A stretch of 64,000 nucleotides of DNA from Anaeramoeba flamelloides. Taxonomy: Eukaryota; Metamonada; Anaeramoebidae. The notes beneath the pieces are model-generated. The model did not search any database and was not told where the DNA came from. It was given only the letters and a program-made list of their open reading frames with translations. Shown here one piece after another: positions 47,747 to 60,774 of the stretch. Where the stretch lies: contig JANTQA010000033.1 of the NCBI GenBank assembly GCA_027625915.1, forward strand, positions 6,572,001 through 6,636,000, given 5' to 3'. Made by a program: the position numbers and the translations under genes. Positions within the stretch are counted from its first letter, which is position 1; every line of letters begins with the position of its first letter.

Positions 47747-50700
47747 ATGACTGATCTGGCACAAAGACTCTTGCAAAACATTCTCTCGCGGTTTTATCAA
47801 AAAACTTATGAGTTGGTTTCAACCATCCCAAAATCTGCAACATTTACATTATTACAAATCAAAGATAAGGAATTTGAAACAATCACCGATACGCTTTCTT
47901 ATCTTGCCCACCATTCAATCTCTTCAATAATCCCAACACTTTTTTCATTTCAAAAATCGATCTTGGATCGCGTTTTTTCCGAAAACAAAGGGCTTTCTAA
48001 TCATTCAATCCAAAAACGAAAGTCTCTTTCTGAAAAAAACATAAGCCGTCTTCTCTCGGATCATAAACTTACACCAAAAAGGTTTGTTTTTTATAAATTA
48101 AAAAAATCTCACAAAATAAAAAAAAGTTTTCTTTTCTTTTCTTTTTTTTTTTTCTTTAAAAACTGGTCTTGTTTGATTTCTGACAAAACAGTTTTGTAAG
48201 ACAAAATTCATTACTGAGCAATTTAAAAACTTTTTTCTTCTTTTTCTTTTCCAAAAACAAAAAAAAAAATTTTTTTTTATTTTTGCTCACAACATCCCAA
48301 TTTGCAAAGTCTAACGAAGTGATTAAAAAAACTTTTTATCTTTTTTCTTTAAAGATCTCCAATTTGCGTTTCAAATCAATCGATTGATTTGGATTTAAAT
48401 AACTTTTTTATTTGCAAAAAATGCAAATTTCCAAAAAAAAAAATTTTCAAGCTTGTTAAAACTGAGGGCTTGTCGAAAAAAAACGAAAAATATTAAATTG
48501 GGGTTGAGCTTCTTTGAAAAAAACTCCCACATCCTACTTCTACTCTTGATATTTGTTGAAAAATAAATTGAACAAAATTTTCATTCATCTTTCCAAAAAT
48601 AGATGGATTAAAAATATCAAAGAAAAATTTTAAAATCTTCAAGATATTAAAACTTGTTGATACTGATAAATTGCAATTTATGTTTGGAAATTTTTACTTG
48701 ATTTTCCTTTTTGAACTTTTTATGTTCAAACTTTGAATAGAGCATTTTATGAAATCAAGTGTTAAGAAACTTTGTAAAATTAGTTATTCTTCAAAATGTT
48801 CACAGTCAGGGAATGTTTGATAAGAAACAGCTTGAAGATTTGGTAAAAATGGAAATTGAATAAAAAATTTATTGAAATTTATTAGAATTTATCAGTATTT
48901 TGATGAATTCCCATTTTGAATTGGAGCCTTTACTTAGACATTTTAATTCCTTTTTGTGTTTTTTTTTCACCAAGCCAAGGATGAAAATTTTATCTCTTTT
49001 ATTTTTCAAATTACAGTATTAAACAAGAAAAATATGCTCCGAAAGAAAGAAAATCATCATTATTTTTTTCTTTGTCCTTTAGGAATTCAAAATCTTAAGT
49101 GGAAAGCCCTACCTTAGTCTTGTTATTATTTGATTGATTCTTAAAGAATCCTTTTTTTTTTAGAATTGTTAATCCACCTCGGAGTATCCCATAATCTATC
49201 GAATAACAAAGAAACATTCAAAGAAAAAAAGAGATCACCAATAACAATTCACAAATTGAATGTTTATTAGTAAAAAAAGGAAACAGTCGTGAAAATTTAT
49301 TCCCATTTCTTATTTAAATACCAGTAGTGGTTTTTGTCCTCATTATAACTTTGAAAGGATTATAACTCTTTTTTTGATTGGAGAACTTTTCTTTCAAACA
49401 ATTGGAACAATAAAAATAGAGAATATGTAAAGAAAAGCATGATAAAAAAGTTTAGTTGAGAAGGCAAAAAGAACAATATGATCAAAAAAAAAATTGTTAA
49501 AAATTGAAAAAAAAAACAAAAAAAATATGATTAATAGATGAAAGCAAAGTGAAAAGAATTAAAACCCATTATAACTCTTCTTAAGAGCACTTAAAATTAC
49601 ATCTAAACTCCAATTCAAAATTTTTAACACATCAACATTCAATTTTTGAAAAAAAGAAATCTAATGTAATCAATTCTTGGAGAAATACCCAATTAGAACC
49701 ATTCACTAATTGAAATGTTAACAATTGTTTATAAGTTACAATACACACAAAGCAAAACAAAAATAAATAATTATCAGTACTACTAAATTATTGGTATTAT
49801 AAAAATTTTAGATATCAGGCTAAAACAAAAAAAATGCATTGGTAAATTTATTTAAATTCTATTAGGATTATTGATCGATCAAATGGTTAGATATTATCAA
49901 CCAATTTTATTTGGGTTCTTCTATTTAAAAGAACTCAACTTTAACATAATATCAACTGTTCGAAAAAATTATTGATCTAACGAAACAGGTTATGTAATTC
50001 AAAAAATGAAATGAATGACATAACCAACTAAAAAGACGAAAAAAATGATTTTCATATTTTATCAATAAATCAAAATTATTTCCAAATCAAATGCAATTGT
50101 ATTATTGTGATTCTTTTAACTCTTTTAACTGTGTGTAAACTTTTGAATTTTAGTTTATTATGATTATTATTATGAATTAATATTATTATTACTATTATGA
50201 AAATCTAGTATGACTTAGTATTCAATAAATCAATTCATTTTTTTATTTTTTTTTTTTTTGAATTTGGTTTGATCTTTCTTTTTCTTTTTGTTTTCAAGAT
50301 AACCTAAGGTTAAACAATACTGCGATAAAGTAACTTATATATAATCTCTTTATAGGTGACTATTCATACCTGTTTGAATAATAATTTTGAAAAAAAAGCA
50401 ACTTGAAAAGAAATAATAAATTATTAACAATAATAAAAAATCTCAAAATTCAAAAAAAGACTTTGTTTCAATCAAATCTGCCTTATTTTTTTTGCAATAT
50501 TAATTTATTTTATATTTTTTCAAAGAACAGAAAAAAAAAAAAAAGAAAAAAAAATTTTAATTCCAATTATTACTACATTTATACACTTTTCAGAAGTATT
50601 AATAAGCATTAAAATAAAAAATTTATTTTAATACTTTCCAAAATAATAATTTTTATTATTAAATCACAATTTATTTGTTTATATAATTTTTGTGATGATG

Positions 50701-53700
50701 ACAATATTTTAATATTTTTTATTAATTTCCTAACAATATAATTTATAATATCTAAATAATTGTAAATATTTGTTGAATTAAAATAACTAATGAAAAATTT
50801 CAATAAAAAGAAAAAAAAACTTTGAAATCTTCAATAGATCTAAAAAATGAAATTTAATCTCTCTCTAAATTTCTACTTTATTTTTTATTTTCTTTGTATG
50901 CACCCTTGTTTCATAATATTAATCTAAAGTCATTATCAGGAAATTTCGAAAGGTTCTACTATCATTAAAGAACGAATAATATATTATACAGAATATTTAT
51001 TTTGCTATGTCTATTTAAGAATTGTAAAGCAATTGGAAGAAATACCATATAAACATTTTGAAAAATTATTGGAGAAATGTTGTAATGGCTTGAATAAATA
51101 CAATGAATTAACTATTTTTTTAGAAAAAACACATTATGAAATATCAAATATAATCACTTTAAGAAAAAAATATGGGTTATTAATTCAATTGATTACTAAA
51201 CACTGCTTGGAAACAATTATTCAAAATTTCATAGAAAAGGAAATTAATGAGAATAAAAAAACAATTACTAATGAAAATTTCACTTTAATTAGATATATTG
51301 GATTGAATTTGGAAAATGAAAAAAATAAAGATATTTCTGAACAATTGCTAAAACAATTGTTAGAATTATTGAATAATAAAAAATTTAAATCAAAAAAAAA
51401 TTTAATTACTTCATTAAATACAATTTTGGTTTATTTTTTTAAAAATAATATCAAGAAAAATATGAATAAAAATAATAACAAAAGCAAGGACAACGATGAT
51501 AATAATAATAAACATAATAAAAATAAAAATATCAGCAGCAAAGATGATGACAACAATCAATTGGAAAGCTTAATTAATTTTTTTGAAATATTTAATTCTA
51601 AAGCATTAATTATAAACACTAAAAAATCTGAAAGGAGTTTGGGAATGTTATTATATATTTCGTCTATCAATTGTTTACATTTAGATCGTAAAAAAAATTA
51701 TAATTATAATTATAAGAATAATAATCTAGAAATATTTAATGACATGTTAATAAAATCTTTAAAAATAAAGAATGACAAAGAATTAATACTTGAAGGTATC
51801 ATCATTTTTTTAAAATTATTTTTAAATAATGAAAGGAACACATTATCTAATGAAAAAAAATTTGAAGAGATTAATTTTATTATTAATCAAATTTTCCCAA
51901 TAAATAAACGAATTGGTATCAACCCAATACAAAGTTATTATTATGAAAAAATTATTTATTTAATTGCTAAATGGAATTTTCATTATATCATGCAAGAAGT
52001 TTTGTTAAAATTATTAAATTCAAATAAAAATTTATCAGTTGATTGGAATATTTTGATAATTAATTGTATTAAAACTATTTTAGGTAATGAATTGAAAAAA
52101 TTAAATATTGATAATAATTTGAGTAAAAATCAAGATGGCAATAACAATAATAATAACAACAACAACAACAATAACAACAACAAGGAGGATAATGAGGACG
52201 AGGACGAGGACGAGGATGATGATGATGAAGAAGAAAAAAGAAGGAAACAGAAAATAGAATTAATTGGACAAATACAACACAAGGTAAATATATCCTTATC
52301 GCATTTATTAAATGATTTGAATTTACAAATCGGGCAATATTTATATCAAAATCAAAATAAATCAATCAACGAACTACTTTCAAAAGAAAAACTATCTTTG
52401 TTACAGATTTTGCAATATATCATCTACTCCATACCGATTTTGATGCCGATAGCCGATCGAATTTTCCATATATTATCCAAATTAACTTTGCATTTAGATT
52501 ATCGAATCAATGGATTTGCTTTAAATTCTCTATTAAGAACCATTCGAAAAAAAACAAATTTAAGACCATTGATTATTGCCAGCTTTTTGGAATTTTTGAA
52601 AAGTATTCCCCAACACCAACATAAATTAATATCATATAGTTTAAAAAATTTAAATTTATTAATCTTGGAATGGATTAAATGTGAACGAAAATGTATATTA
52701 AAGAAAAAGAAAAATACTGATGAAGAAATATTTGAGATTTCGATAATTGAAGGAAGGATCTCTATTTATCTGAGCTTTTTAGATTCAAAAATCCGGCTAC
52801 ATTCTTTAAAAATATTAAAAAATTGCCAAATATTATCCACTTTAATAAATTTTAATAAAAATACCCAAATTATTAGTAATGCTAGCGATAGTGGCAGTGA
52901 TAGCAATAGCAATAGCAATAGTGATAGTGATAATAACACTGAAGATGAAAAGGAACGACAAAAACAAAAGCAAAGCAAAGAGAGAGAGAGGGAGAAGGAG
53001 AAGGAGAAGGATAAATCATTTTATAGCCTATTAAAGCAATATTCAAAAATATTATTGAATAGAAATAAATTTGATAAATTAGATGTTTTACCCATCCAGC
53101 AATTAAAGCAAATGTTTGATAAAAATATTTCAATGAATAATAATTTTGATGATTTTATTCATAACAAGATCAATAAGGGATTTGAAAAGGCGAAGCATGG
53201 ATTCAGAAACAAGCAGCAAGAAGAGGAGGAGGAGGAGGAGGAGGAAATTAAGAAGAAGAAATTGAAAAAATCATGGAAAAAATTAAAAAGAATAATTCTT
53301 AGTAATAAAGAAGAGGATGATTTAAAAAGGATATATTGCCTGGGAGATTTTATTAAAATAATTTCCAAATTAAATCAAACGAGTATTCCATTTATTTTCC
53401 AAGACACATATTCTAGATTTAAAGAATTAGATTTAAAATTAATTAGCAAATTAAAGTCTATCAAAAATGAATCAAAGTTAAAATTGCAATGTAAACAATT
53501 TCGAAATTTTAATATACTAATTTCGTGCGCTGCAAATTCGAACTTGATTGTAACAGAATCTATTTATAAATATTTTATTGAAATAATGCCGTTTTTGGAT
53601 AGTAGATATTATCCACAGACTAAGGCAATTGTTTTAAGTTTAGGGATGATTAATGATAGTTCATTTTTAATTTTAATAAAGGAATTGTCAAAATTTTTAG

Positions 53701-56700
53701 AAATCGCATTATTAAATTTGAACAATTTGGAAAAAATCAAAAATATTAAAAAATTAAATCAATTCAAAATTCGAATCACAAATCTAGTCATCATTTTAAG
53801 AATCTTTTTATTTGATTTAGATTTTAAAATCTTTACAACGAAAAAAAAAATCAGGGTATCTATTCATCATTTTTTTGAATATTTCCAAGAACAAATATTG
53901 GATAACGAAAAAAGCTTTTTAAATTTAGATATTACAGGAGTTATTAATATATTTAGATTAAGGTATAACTATGCAATGCTTTTTACAAAGTTTTTATCTA
54001 ATTTGAAAAATTTAAATAAGCCCTATGGCAATGATTTGAGAAAAAACCACTATTATTTATTTTCACAGTATTGCGGATCTGGCAATAAAGGCAGGAAAAA
54101 AAAATCCAAAGATTTGAAACAAATCAATTTCTTATTGAAAAAAAAGGAACTCGAAAAGGAAAAAAAAACATTAAAGGAATTAATATCCTTTATGAACACT
54201 TCAATTGAATTTGTAACCCTGCAGGCTATTTCTTTGCTATTATACGGATCTGCATTCGATACGGGCGAAAAGTCTCTGCGTTTTGAAGGCAAAACATTTT
54301 CATTAATTTTTGAATTAATATGTTCCAAAAATGATTTAAAAAAAAAAATTGCCTATAGCGCTTTAAAAAATTTCTTATACGAAAACACTGATGAATTTTT
54401 ATTTTTATATTTGGATCAAACAATGCTAATTAATATTGAAATTACCGACCAATTTACTAATATTGTTATTGATATTTTGATTGAAAAGAAAAACAAAATT
54501 AATTTGAATAAAAATATTTTGATTAATTTTATATTATTTCATTTAAATTCTAAAAATTTTGAAATTCGTCAAAAAATTGTTTTATTATTTAAAACTTATT
54601 TGACAGATATTTTACAAAATAATAATATGAATAAATTTAAGGATCAATATAATAATGAGAATAATAATAATAATAATAATTATAACAACAAAAACAGCGA
54701 CGATGATGATGATGATGGTGGTGGTGATGATGATCAAGATATTAAAAATTTAAATCTGATTTTAAATGATGAGAATATATGTGATAAAGATGATTATAAC
54801 CCATTATATTTAGATAGTTATTTAAGATCAATTAAGCGTAATTTATTAATTAGTCAAATCAAATTAAGTAAGAATTTATCAAATTTGATCCCTCAAAACA
54901 GTTTTAATATAATTTTTGAAATAAATAAAAGATTTTGGTTATTATCTAAAGGGCAGGGTCCTTCCACTTTAATTACTGAAAATGAATTGAATAAAAATGA
55001 CCAAATTAAATATACAAGGGAAATGATGGTTACATATATGATTCCTTGGCTTCAAAAATTAAAATTTGATCCAAATGAAAAAAATTCTGTGTTAAACTTT
55101 AGAAAAGTTTTGGCAATGCTATTTAAAATTACTTTAAAAACTAATTTAGATTCTAAAAAAATTGAAAAAATGTGGCAAGTTGTTTGCGTTCTTCAAAGAG
55201 AAAAGATAATTGCTGTCTTAAAATTCTTAATAAATAATGGGATTAGGAATACTACAGAAAAGTTCTTTATCACCTGTAAACAAATAATTAATGCAATTTG
55301 CAAAAAAAATAAAATCCTATTAATTGATTATTTATTAAAATTAGAGAATTTATTATCTTTCCAGGATATTGTTGATTCTTCGGATATAAAAAGCGAACGG
55401 CAAAAAAGCAAAAGGAATAATAAAAAGCAAAAGCAAAAGCAAAAGAAAAAGAAAACGAAAACGAAAAAAATTTCACAATTAAAAAAATCAAAATCAAATA
55501 ATGCCATAAAATCTCAAAAGCCAAGGCATGCCACTGAATCAAAGGAAGTAAAATCCAATAGTTCAATGAGATCTATATTCAAATCTGGATCAAACTCTGA
55601 ATCCAATTTTAAATCCCAATCGGATTTAGATCCTAATTTCCAATCTGGCTCTAATAGTAACAGTGGCAAGAACGGGGGTATTAACAATGACAGCGACAGT
55701 AACAAGAACAAGAACAGGAACAGTGATAGTTGCGTTGATAACGGCAGCGATACTGAGAGCAATAGTGATAGCTATAGCTATAGCTATAGTGATAGTGATG
55801 AAGATAGTGAAGACGGAGACAGTGTTGAGAATGGTGCTAAGAATAAAGATCGCTATCAAGAATTTGAAGAAAAGTATTTGGATAAAAAGGATGTGATTTT
55901 AATTTTTCTCTCAGAATTGATCCCCTTTTCTAAAGAAATGTTTTTCCATTATTTGCCACGCTTGTTGCATTTGGTCTTTGTGTGTATCGACCATCCAGTC
56001 CATTTTGTTCAAGAAAATAGCATTAGATTGTTATTGAATTTAATTATCCACTTAATTATCAAGGCTTCAAAGCAAGTCATTAAACCAAAAATTCGGCATA
56101 TGGCAAGAAAATTGATTGAAAGCATTAAAAAGAAAACAATGATCATTTCCAAAAATAATGATTTCATTTCCAAGCCATTGTGGAAATTTGAACACTTAGA
56201 ATTGAGTAAATTGGAATTAGGCACAGAAAGAAAGTTAATTGATTTAATTGGGCAATTATTGACAATATTCTCAAGTATTTATGATAATTTAAATGAGGAA
56301 TGGTTTGAGGAGTGTATCATTTGGCTAAAGAACAGGCAGGGGGGCTTTAATAATTATTCGCAAATCCTGTGCTATTCTAGAACTAATCAAATAATTAGAA
56401 ATTTTGCCTTCTCTTTAAATAATGAAAGAGTAAATGAATTAATATTTGTATTAGAAAATTTGATTTATCACAAAGAATCAAAAAAAAAAATATGGTTAGT
56501 TTTAGAAATAATAAAAACATTTTTATATTTTTCAAACCAAATTAAGCAAATTAAGAATTATCCAAAATTATTTTGGGCTTGTGTTTCCTTGCTGTATACC
56601 AACAACGGTGAATTTTTCTTTTTAATAATTTCTTTATTGTTTGAATTAATCAATAACAAAGAATTTGAAATCTTGTTAAGCCAAAAGCAATTATTGGATA

Positions 56701-57066
56701 ATACACCAAAGGAGTTAAATAATGATTTTAAAGGAATATATTCTTTAATAATAAGAGCCTTTTATTTTAATAATATAATTAATGAGCCTCTTTATTTTAA
56801 CCTACTGTGCAGGCTAATGCAATTCCAAAATCCAAATCCATTATTATTAGGAAATCGATATCAACAAATTATTTTTTCTTTGTTTGCTTTCGTTCCATAT
56901 TTGTTATTGAATTACAATAATAACCACGATGAAAAGGATTCTGATGATGACAATAAGGAATTAATTGAAAATATTTTTAATATATTAAAGCAAATATCAA
57001 TTGAATTGGAATCAGAGAAATTGGAAAACTTGTTCAATAAATTAAAAAATAACCATTATAATAATA

Positions 57067-57098
<32 letters not shown>

Positions 57099-58004
57099 AA
57101 TGATAATAATAATAGTCGTAGTAATAATAACGAAAAATTTTTGAAAAAATTTATTAAAATTATTCAAGATTTAGTTCTTCAACACGAGATCAAAAAGGAA
57201 TTATATTTATTTTTAATAAAAGTAATAGCTAAAGGGAATGATAAATATCGAAACATTTTTTTAAAAATATTTGATTTTTTATTTTTACAAAATCAAATAG
57301 TAATGGAATTAAATCAATTTAAAATACATGAACAATTCGCTGAAAGACTATTAACATTAATCGAAGAAAAAAAAATTCATCGAATACCTAACTTTGTGAA
57401 TTTATTATTACAATCTCAACAAAATCAACAACAACAAAAACAACAACAACAACAACAACAACAACAAAAATTAAGTATTAACCTTGAAAAAATCTATAAA
57501 ATGAAATTTAAAACAATAAAAGAGAAGAAAAAATTTGATCTTAAAAAAATTTCTAACTTTGTTGATAAGAATTATAATAACAATAGCAATAGCAATAATA
57601 ATGATGATGAACAAAATATACCGTTGATTTCAGGATTAGAAAATTTCCCTGTTTTTTTGCGAAATGAATGGAAAATTGAAAAAGTCGATAAAAATACTGT
57701 AACATTACTTTCAAACAAGGAACGTACCAGATTAAAAGAAAAAAATAGAACAACTTTATTAGAAAATAAAAGAAAAACGTTAGCGCTTCAAGAAAAAAAA
57801 TTACAAATATTAAGAAAAAGAATTGAAAAAACCGAAAAAAATCGAAGAAAGCAAAGAAAATCTTTAAAAAAAAATGATAATGATAAACAATTTTTTACAC
57901 AAGACGGGAATACTTTGATAAGCCCCAATCAAGAAGAATTGGAAATGATTACAAACGACTTTCTTCAAGATCTAGATCAATTTTCGAAAAATTCTGAAAA
58001 ATAA
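47747..58004 (+). CDS. FRY: Furry/Tao3/Mor2 family scaffold protein
   Basis: Furry proteins are giant HEAT/Armadillo-type scaffolds that activate NDR-family kinases with Mob cofactors in cell-shape and polarity control. Exon 1 (47747-48081) starts at ATG and carries the N-terminal signature (D-K-E-F-E-T-I-T-D-T-L-S-Y-L-A-H-H-S, then I-P-T-L-F). The main exon runs to TAA at 58004 and resumes in family order: the E-R-I-I-Y-Y-T-E-Y-L-F-C block, L-S-K-L-T-L-H-L-D-Y-R-I-N-G-F-A near 52490, Y-M-I-P-W-L near 55040, and L-F-W-A-C-V-S-L-L near 56570. It has no ATG near its 5' end. A splice from GTTTGT at 48082 to the AG at 50928-50929 keeps phase 2 and gives about 2,469 residues, close to yeast Tao3. 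Poly-Asn, poly-Asp/Glu, Ser/Asp and poly-Gln tracts interrupt the repeats. The exact acceptor is inferred; the AG at 50938-50939 is an alternative. Confidence 0.85.
48355..48496 (+). other. Possible alternative second exon of the Furry gene, ending in a stop
   Basis: An AG at 48353-48354, preceded by a T-rich stretch, would splice in phase 2 to Furry exon 1. This would add 46 codons (containing C-K-K-C) and then TAA, making a 158-residue protein. It could be a short isoform, a nested stub gene, or chance. Confidence 0.25.
49590..50158. mobile_element. Older relative of the Tc1/mariner-like MITE, in the Furry intron
   Basis: The interior blocks TTGATCGATCAAATG, the GGGTTCTTCTATTTAAAAGAA stretch and the right end ...ACTTTTGAATTTTAGTTTA match the MITE at 10206, at lower identity. 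It lies in the long intron between the Furry exons. Similar diverged pieces occur at about 1000-1240, 27490-27800 and 44690-45040. Confidence 0.55.
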
Positions 58005-58239
58005 TTGCAATTTAAATATTCAAAAAAGTTGTTCTTTTTAAATATTTTCAAATTAATTATAAATTAAAACAAAAAAAAATTATTTCTTAATTTTGTTAAT
58101 TAAAGCCAAAAGTTTTTTTTACCTTTTTTTTATGAATTGAATTTTAAAAAAGATTTTATTTTTCAAAGATTTAAATTTTTTTTTTTAAAAAAATAAAAAA
58201 AATATAAAATTTTATTACTTTATAATTTACAAAATCAAT

Positions 58240-60050
58240 TTTCTTCAAGTAAGCAGGTACATTTTACCATTTTAAAAAATTTTAAATGTGAGAAGATTAC
58301 TGATAAAAAGATTTTTTTGAGTGCTATCCAGGTATTGAAACTTTGGAATCAAAATACCGTTCGCTGCTCTATCTATGAAAAGAATACAAGTAAAACAGAG
58401 TTGACTCTTTCATTTTTCAATTGTTTTTTTTAAATTTTTTGTTTTATTATAATTACTTTTTGGATCTAGAAATGTGTTCAGATAAATGTCTGAAATTAAT
58501 GATAGAATAACCCAAAAACAAAGACCAAGAAAATGTATATTTTCAACAAGGCTTTTATTTTCTGAAGAACAAAATAAGAAAGATCACCTTTATAAATAAA
58601 CTTGTTGAAACCAAGAATGAAAAAATTAGATTCAACTAAAGTATGCTTTTGAATATTTATTTTCTTTCTCATCTTAATTTGGATGAACCAAAATTACCTT
58701 GAGATTTAGTATCACTGTTTCAATTTATTATGATTTAATAATTCGCCTTTTGTTAGATATTTGTTTACAGATTTCTTTTTTCTCAAGGATTTTTATCAAA
58801 ATAATGATGCTATAAATGGATATTGTTTAAAAGATTAACGGAAAGTGATTACATTTTGAAATCAAAAAAAAAAAAAAAAAAAAGATGATAATATTTCACT
58901 GAAAAAAAAAAATACAAAAAAAACTCTTTTTCAAACAAAAGGATCCACCTCTCAAAACATCAATACTATTGAATTTGATTGTTAATAAGATAATTACTTA
59001 TTGGTGATTTTCATTTTATTTATTCATTTTTTCATTTTTTTTTTTTTATTATTTATGGATATTGAACAATTGGAACTAGAAGAAAAACAAGATAAGAAGA
59101 AACCAATTTGGAAATAATCTACCAGTATAAAAATGGAAACCGTTTAAGTTTGATTATGAATGGGCTAGATATAGATATTTTGAAAAAACATTATTGGATT
59201 GATGTATCGAACAAAGAAAAGAGATATTTAAAAAAAAAAACAATTCCAACAAAATACCTAGATGAATTGCGGCTTTACCTACTATTTGAGACTTTAAAGA
59301 ACAAAAGTTTGACTTGTAAAAAGTTATCAATAGAAAGTAAAGAACTTTTTCCCATTTCACCCTGTTCAACAATTTTTATTGATTTTATAATTTTTTTTTG
59401 TTTACGATTTACAAAACGATATTTCTCATTTTAAATAAAACGGCACACAAATTTTCAAAATATTGAATTTTAATTTTTATTGTTTTGTTTTAATGAGTTT
59501 TAAATATTCAATTTAGTTTTTTTTAATGTTTTAAAGAGTTTATTATATTTTAGAATGATACTACAATTAATTTTATTCAATTATGAATAATTCTTGAAAT
59601 TTTCTGTTCCCTTTTATTTGAAAAAGAGTTTAGTTAGAGAAGAGAGAAAATTTCTATATTTGAATTAAAAGTTTTTGATAATTATTATCTTAAACATATT
59701 AATCAATAATATTAAATATTTTGGGAGGGGAAGTTGAAAAAATATCATTTTTCAGAACTAAAATCAGAATTAGATGAACTAAATAATAAATATTTATTAA
59801 ATACATTTTGGAAAATTCTTGAAAAATAGGAATTATTTTGTTTTTCAACAATTTGTTATATAAAAGTTTTTCAATTCAGAATTAATAATAAAATTGAGTC
59901 AAGAAGAAGCAATTGTATCAAATATTACAAATAAGATCTTAAAATAAATAATTTTTATTGTTTTTAGTTGATTAATTTTTTTTTATGTTTGATTTCCATT
60001 AGTTGGACAGTTGAAAATATATTATACTAGGATAATTGGAACTTCATCGA
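58240..60050. repeat. Long dispersed repeat, copy 2, with extra internal segment
   Basis: It matches 43300-44450 at both ends, but about 58870-59700 has no counterpart there, consistent with an insertion. That segment holds the unrecognised frame at 59108-59434. Confidence 0.55.
59108..59434 (+). pseudogene. Unrecognised 108-codon frame inside a repeat copy
   Basis: The frame has mixed amino acids (for example L-D-I-D-I-L-K-K-H-Y-W-I-D-V-S-N-K-E) but no ATG at its start. A short ATG frame (59055-59117) precedes it in another phase. It lies within the part of the 58.2-60.0 kb repeat copy that has no counterpart in the 43.3-44.4 kb copy, so it was probably carried in by an insertion. No family was recognised; a decayed mobile-element gene is one possibility. 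Confidence 0.25.
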
Positions 60051-60409
60051 TTTACAAGACAATTCATAGATTTGGTTCATAAATAAGTTTTATCCCTAAA
60101 CTTAGAATACATTAAACTACACATCGTTAAACGATTCGATATTTTCCCTGAATAATTCCTTTATGATATTTTAATTATTTTATTTATTTATTTATTTATT
60201 TATAGAAAGGAGTAATCAAAGAAAAATCATCAAATAAAAAAAACAGAAGAAGAAAAATAATTAAAATATCTATAAAAAATAAAATTATTATTTTCATGAC
60301 CAAATAGAAAATATACATGTCCTGAATACACAGGAGGAGCAAAAACACGATAGAAAGTTTTTCAATTATAGATAAAAATTCCACATTCCGTGATTAATAA
60401 TTGGTATTC

Positions 60410-60774
60410 CACAACTCTCAGAGTGGGGCACTGGGTGCCCGAATTTATATATTTTTTATTATTTAAAAGATTTTTTGTTTTCACTTTATTTTTATTATTT
60501 TTTCTTTATTGTCTTTAGTTTTCTAACCATAAGAGCTTTGATAAAAAATTCCCGACAAGCGGAGTTAATTTCATAATTTTAGATTAGTCATGTTGAAGAG
60601 TTTCTGGGTATTTTTTCTAAGAATAACTTTTTCGTATAATTTCTTATCTAGAATTTTTGATCAATTGTTTTATTTATTATCCAAAATCAACTTTTTTTCA
60701 AACTTGATATTATAAAAGGTGTTTTAAAGGTCAAGTTACTAGTTGTGTATTTGCCCGATACTCAAAGGGTTAAC
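60410..60774. mobile_element. Possible piggyBac-like MITE
   Basis: The right end reads GCCCGATACTCAAAGGG next to TTAA (60771-60774). The left end has the related CTCTCAGAGTGGGGCACTGG and a GGGCAC-TGG-GTGCCC hairpin. TTAA plus CCCTTTGAG-type ends with a GC-rich subterminal hairpin is the piggyBac pattern. The left TTAA is degenerate. Confidence 0.45.

Noticed and set aside
51033-51035. TTG as the start of the Furry main exon
   Set aside because: The frame is open back to 50928 with no ATG. The family N-terminus lies at 47747, so this is an internal exon position.
52075-57753. Numerous reverse frames opposite Furry
   Set aside because: They are shadows of the Asn/Asp/Ser/Gln repeat codons.
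51033-58004. Large HEAT-like protein considered as UTP20/DRIM
   Set aside because: The order of conserved blocks (LSKLTLHLD, YMIPWL, LFWACVSLL) and the upstream N-terminal exon fit Furry/Tao3/Mor2, not UTP20.
60179-60204. TTTA tandem run
   Set aside because: A simple microsatellite in AT-rich DNA. Many similar runs exist and carry no clear meaning.
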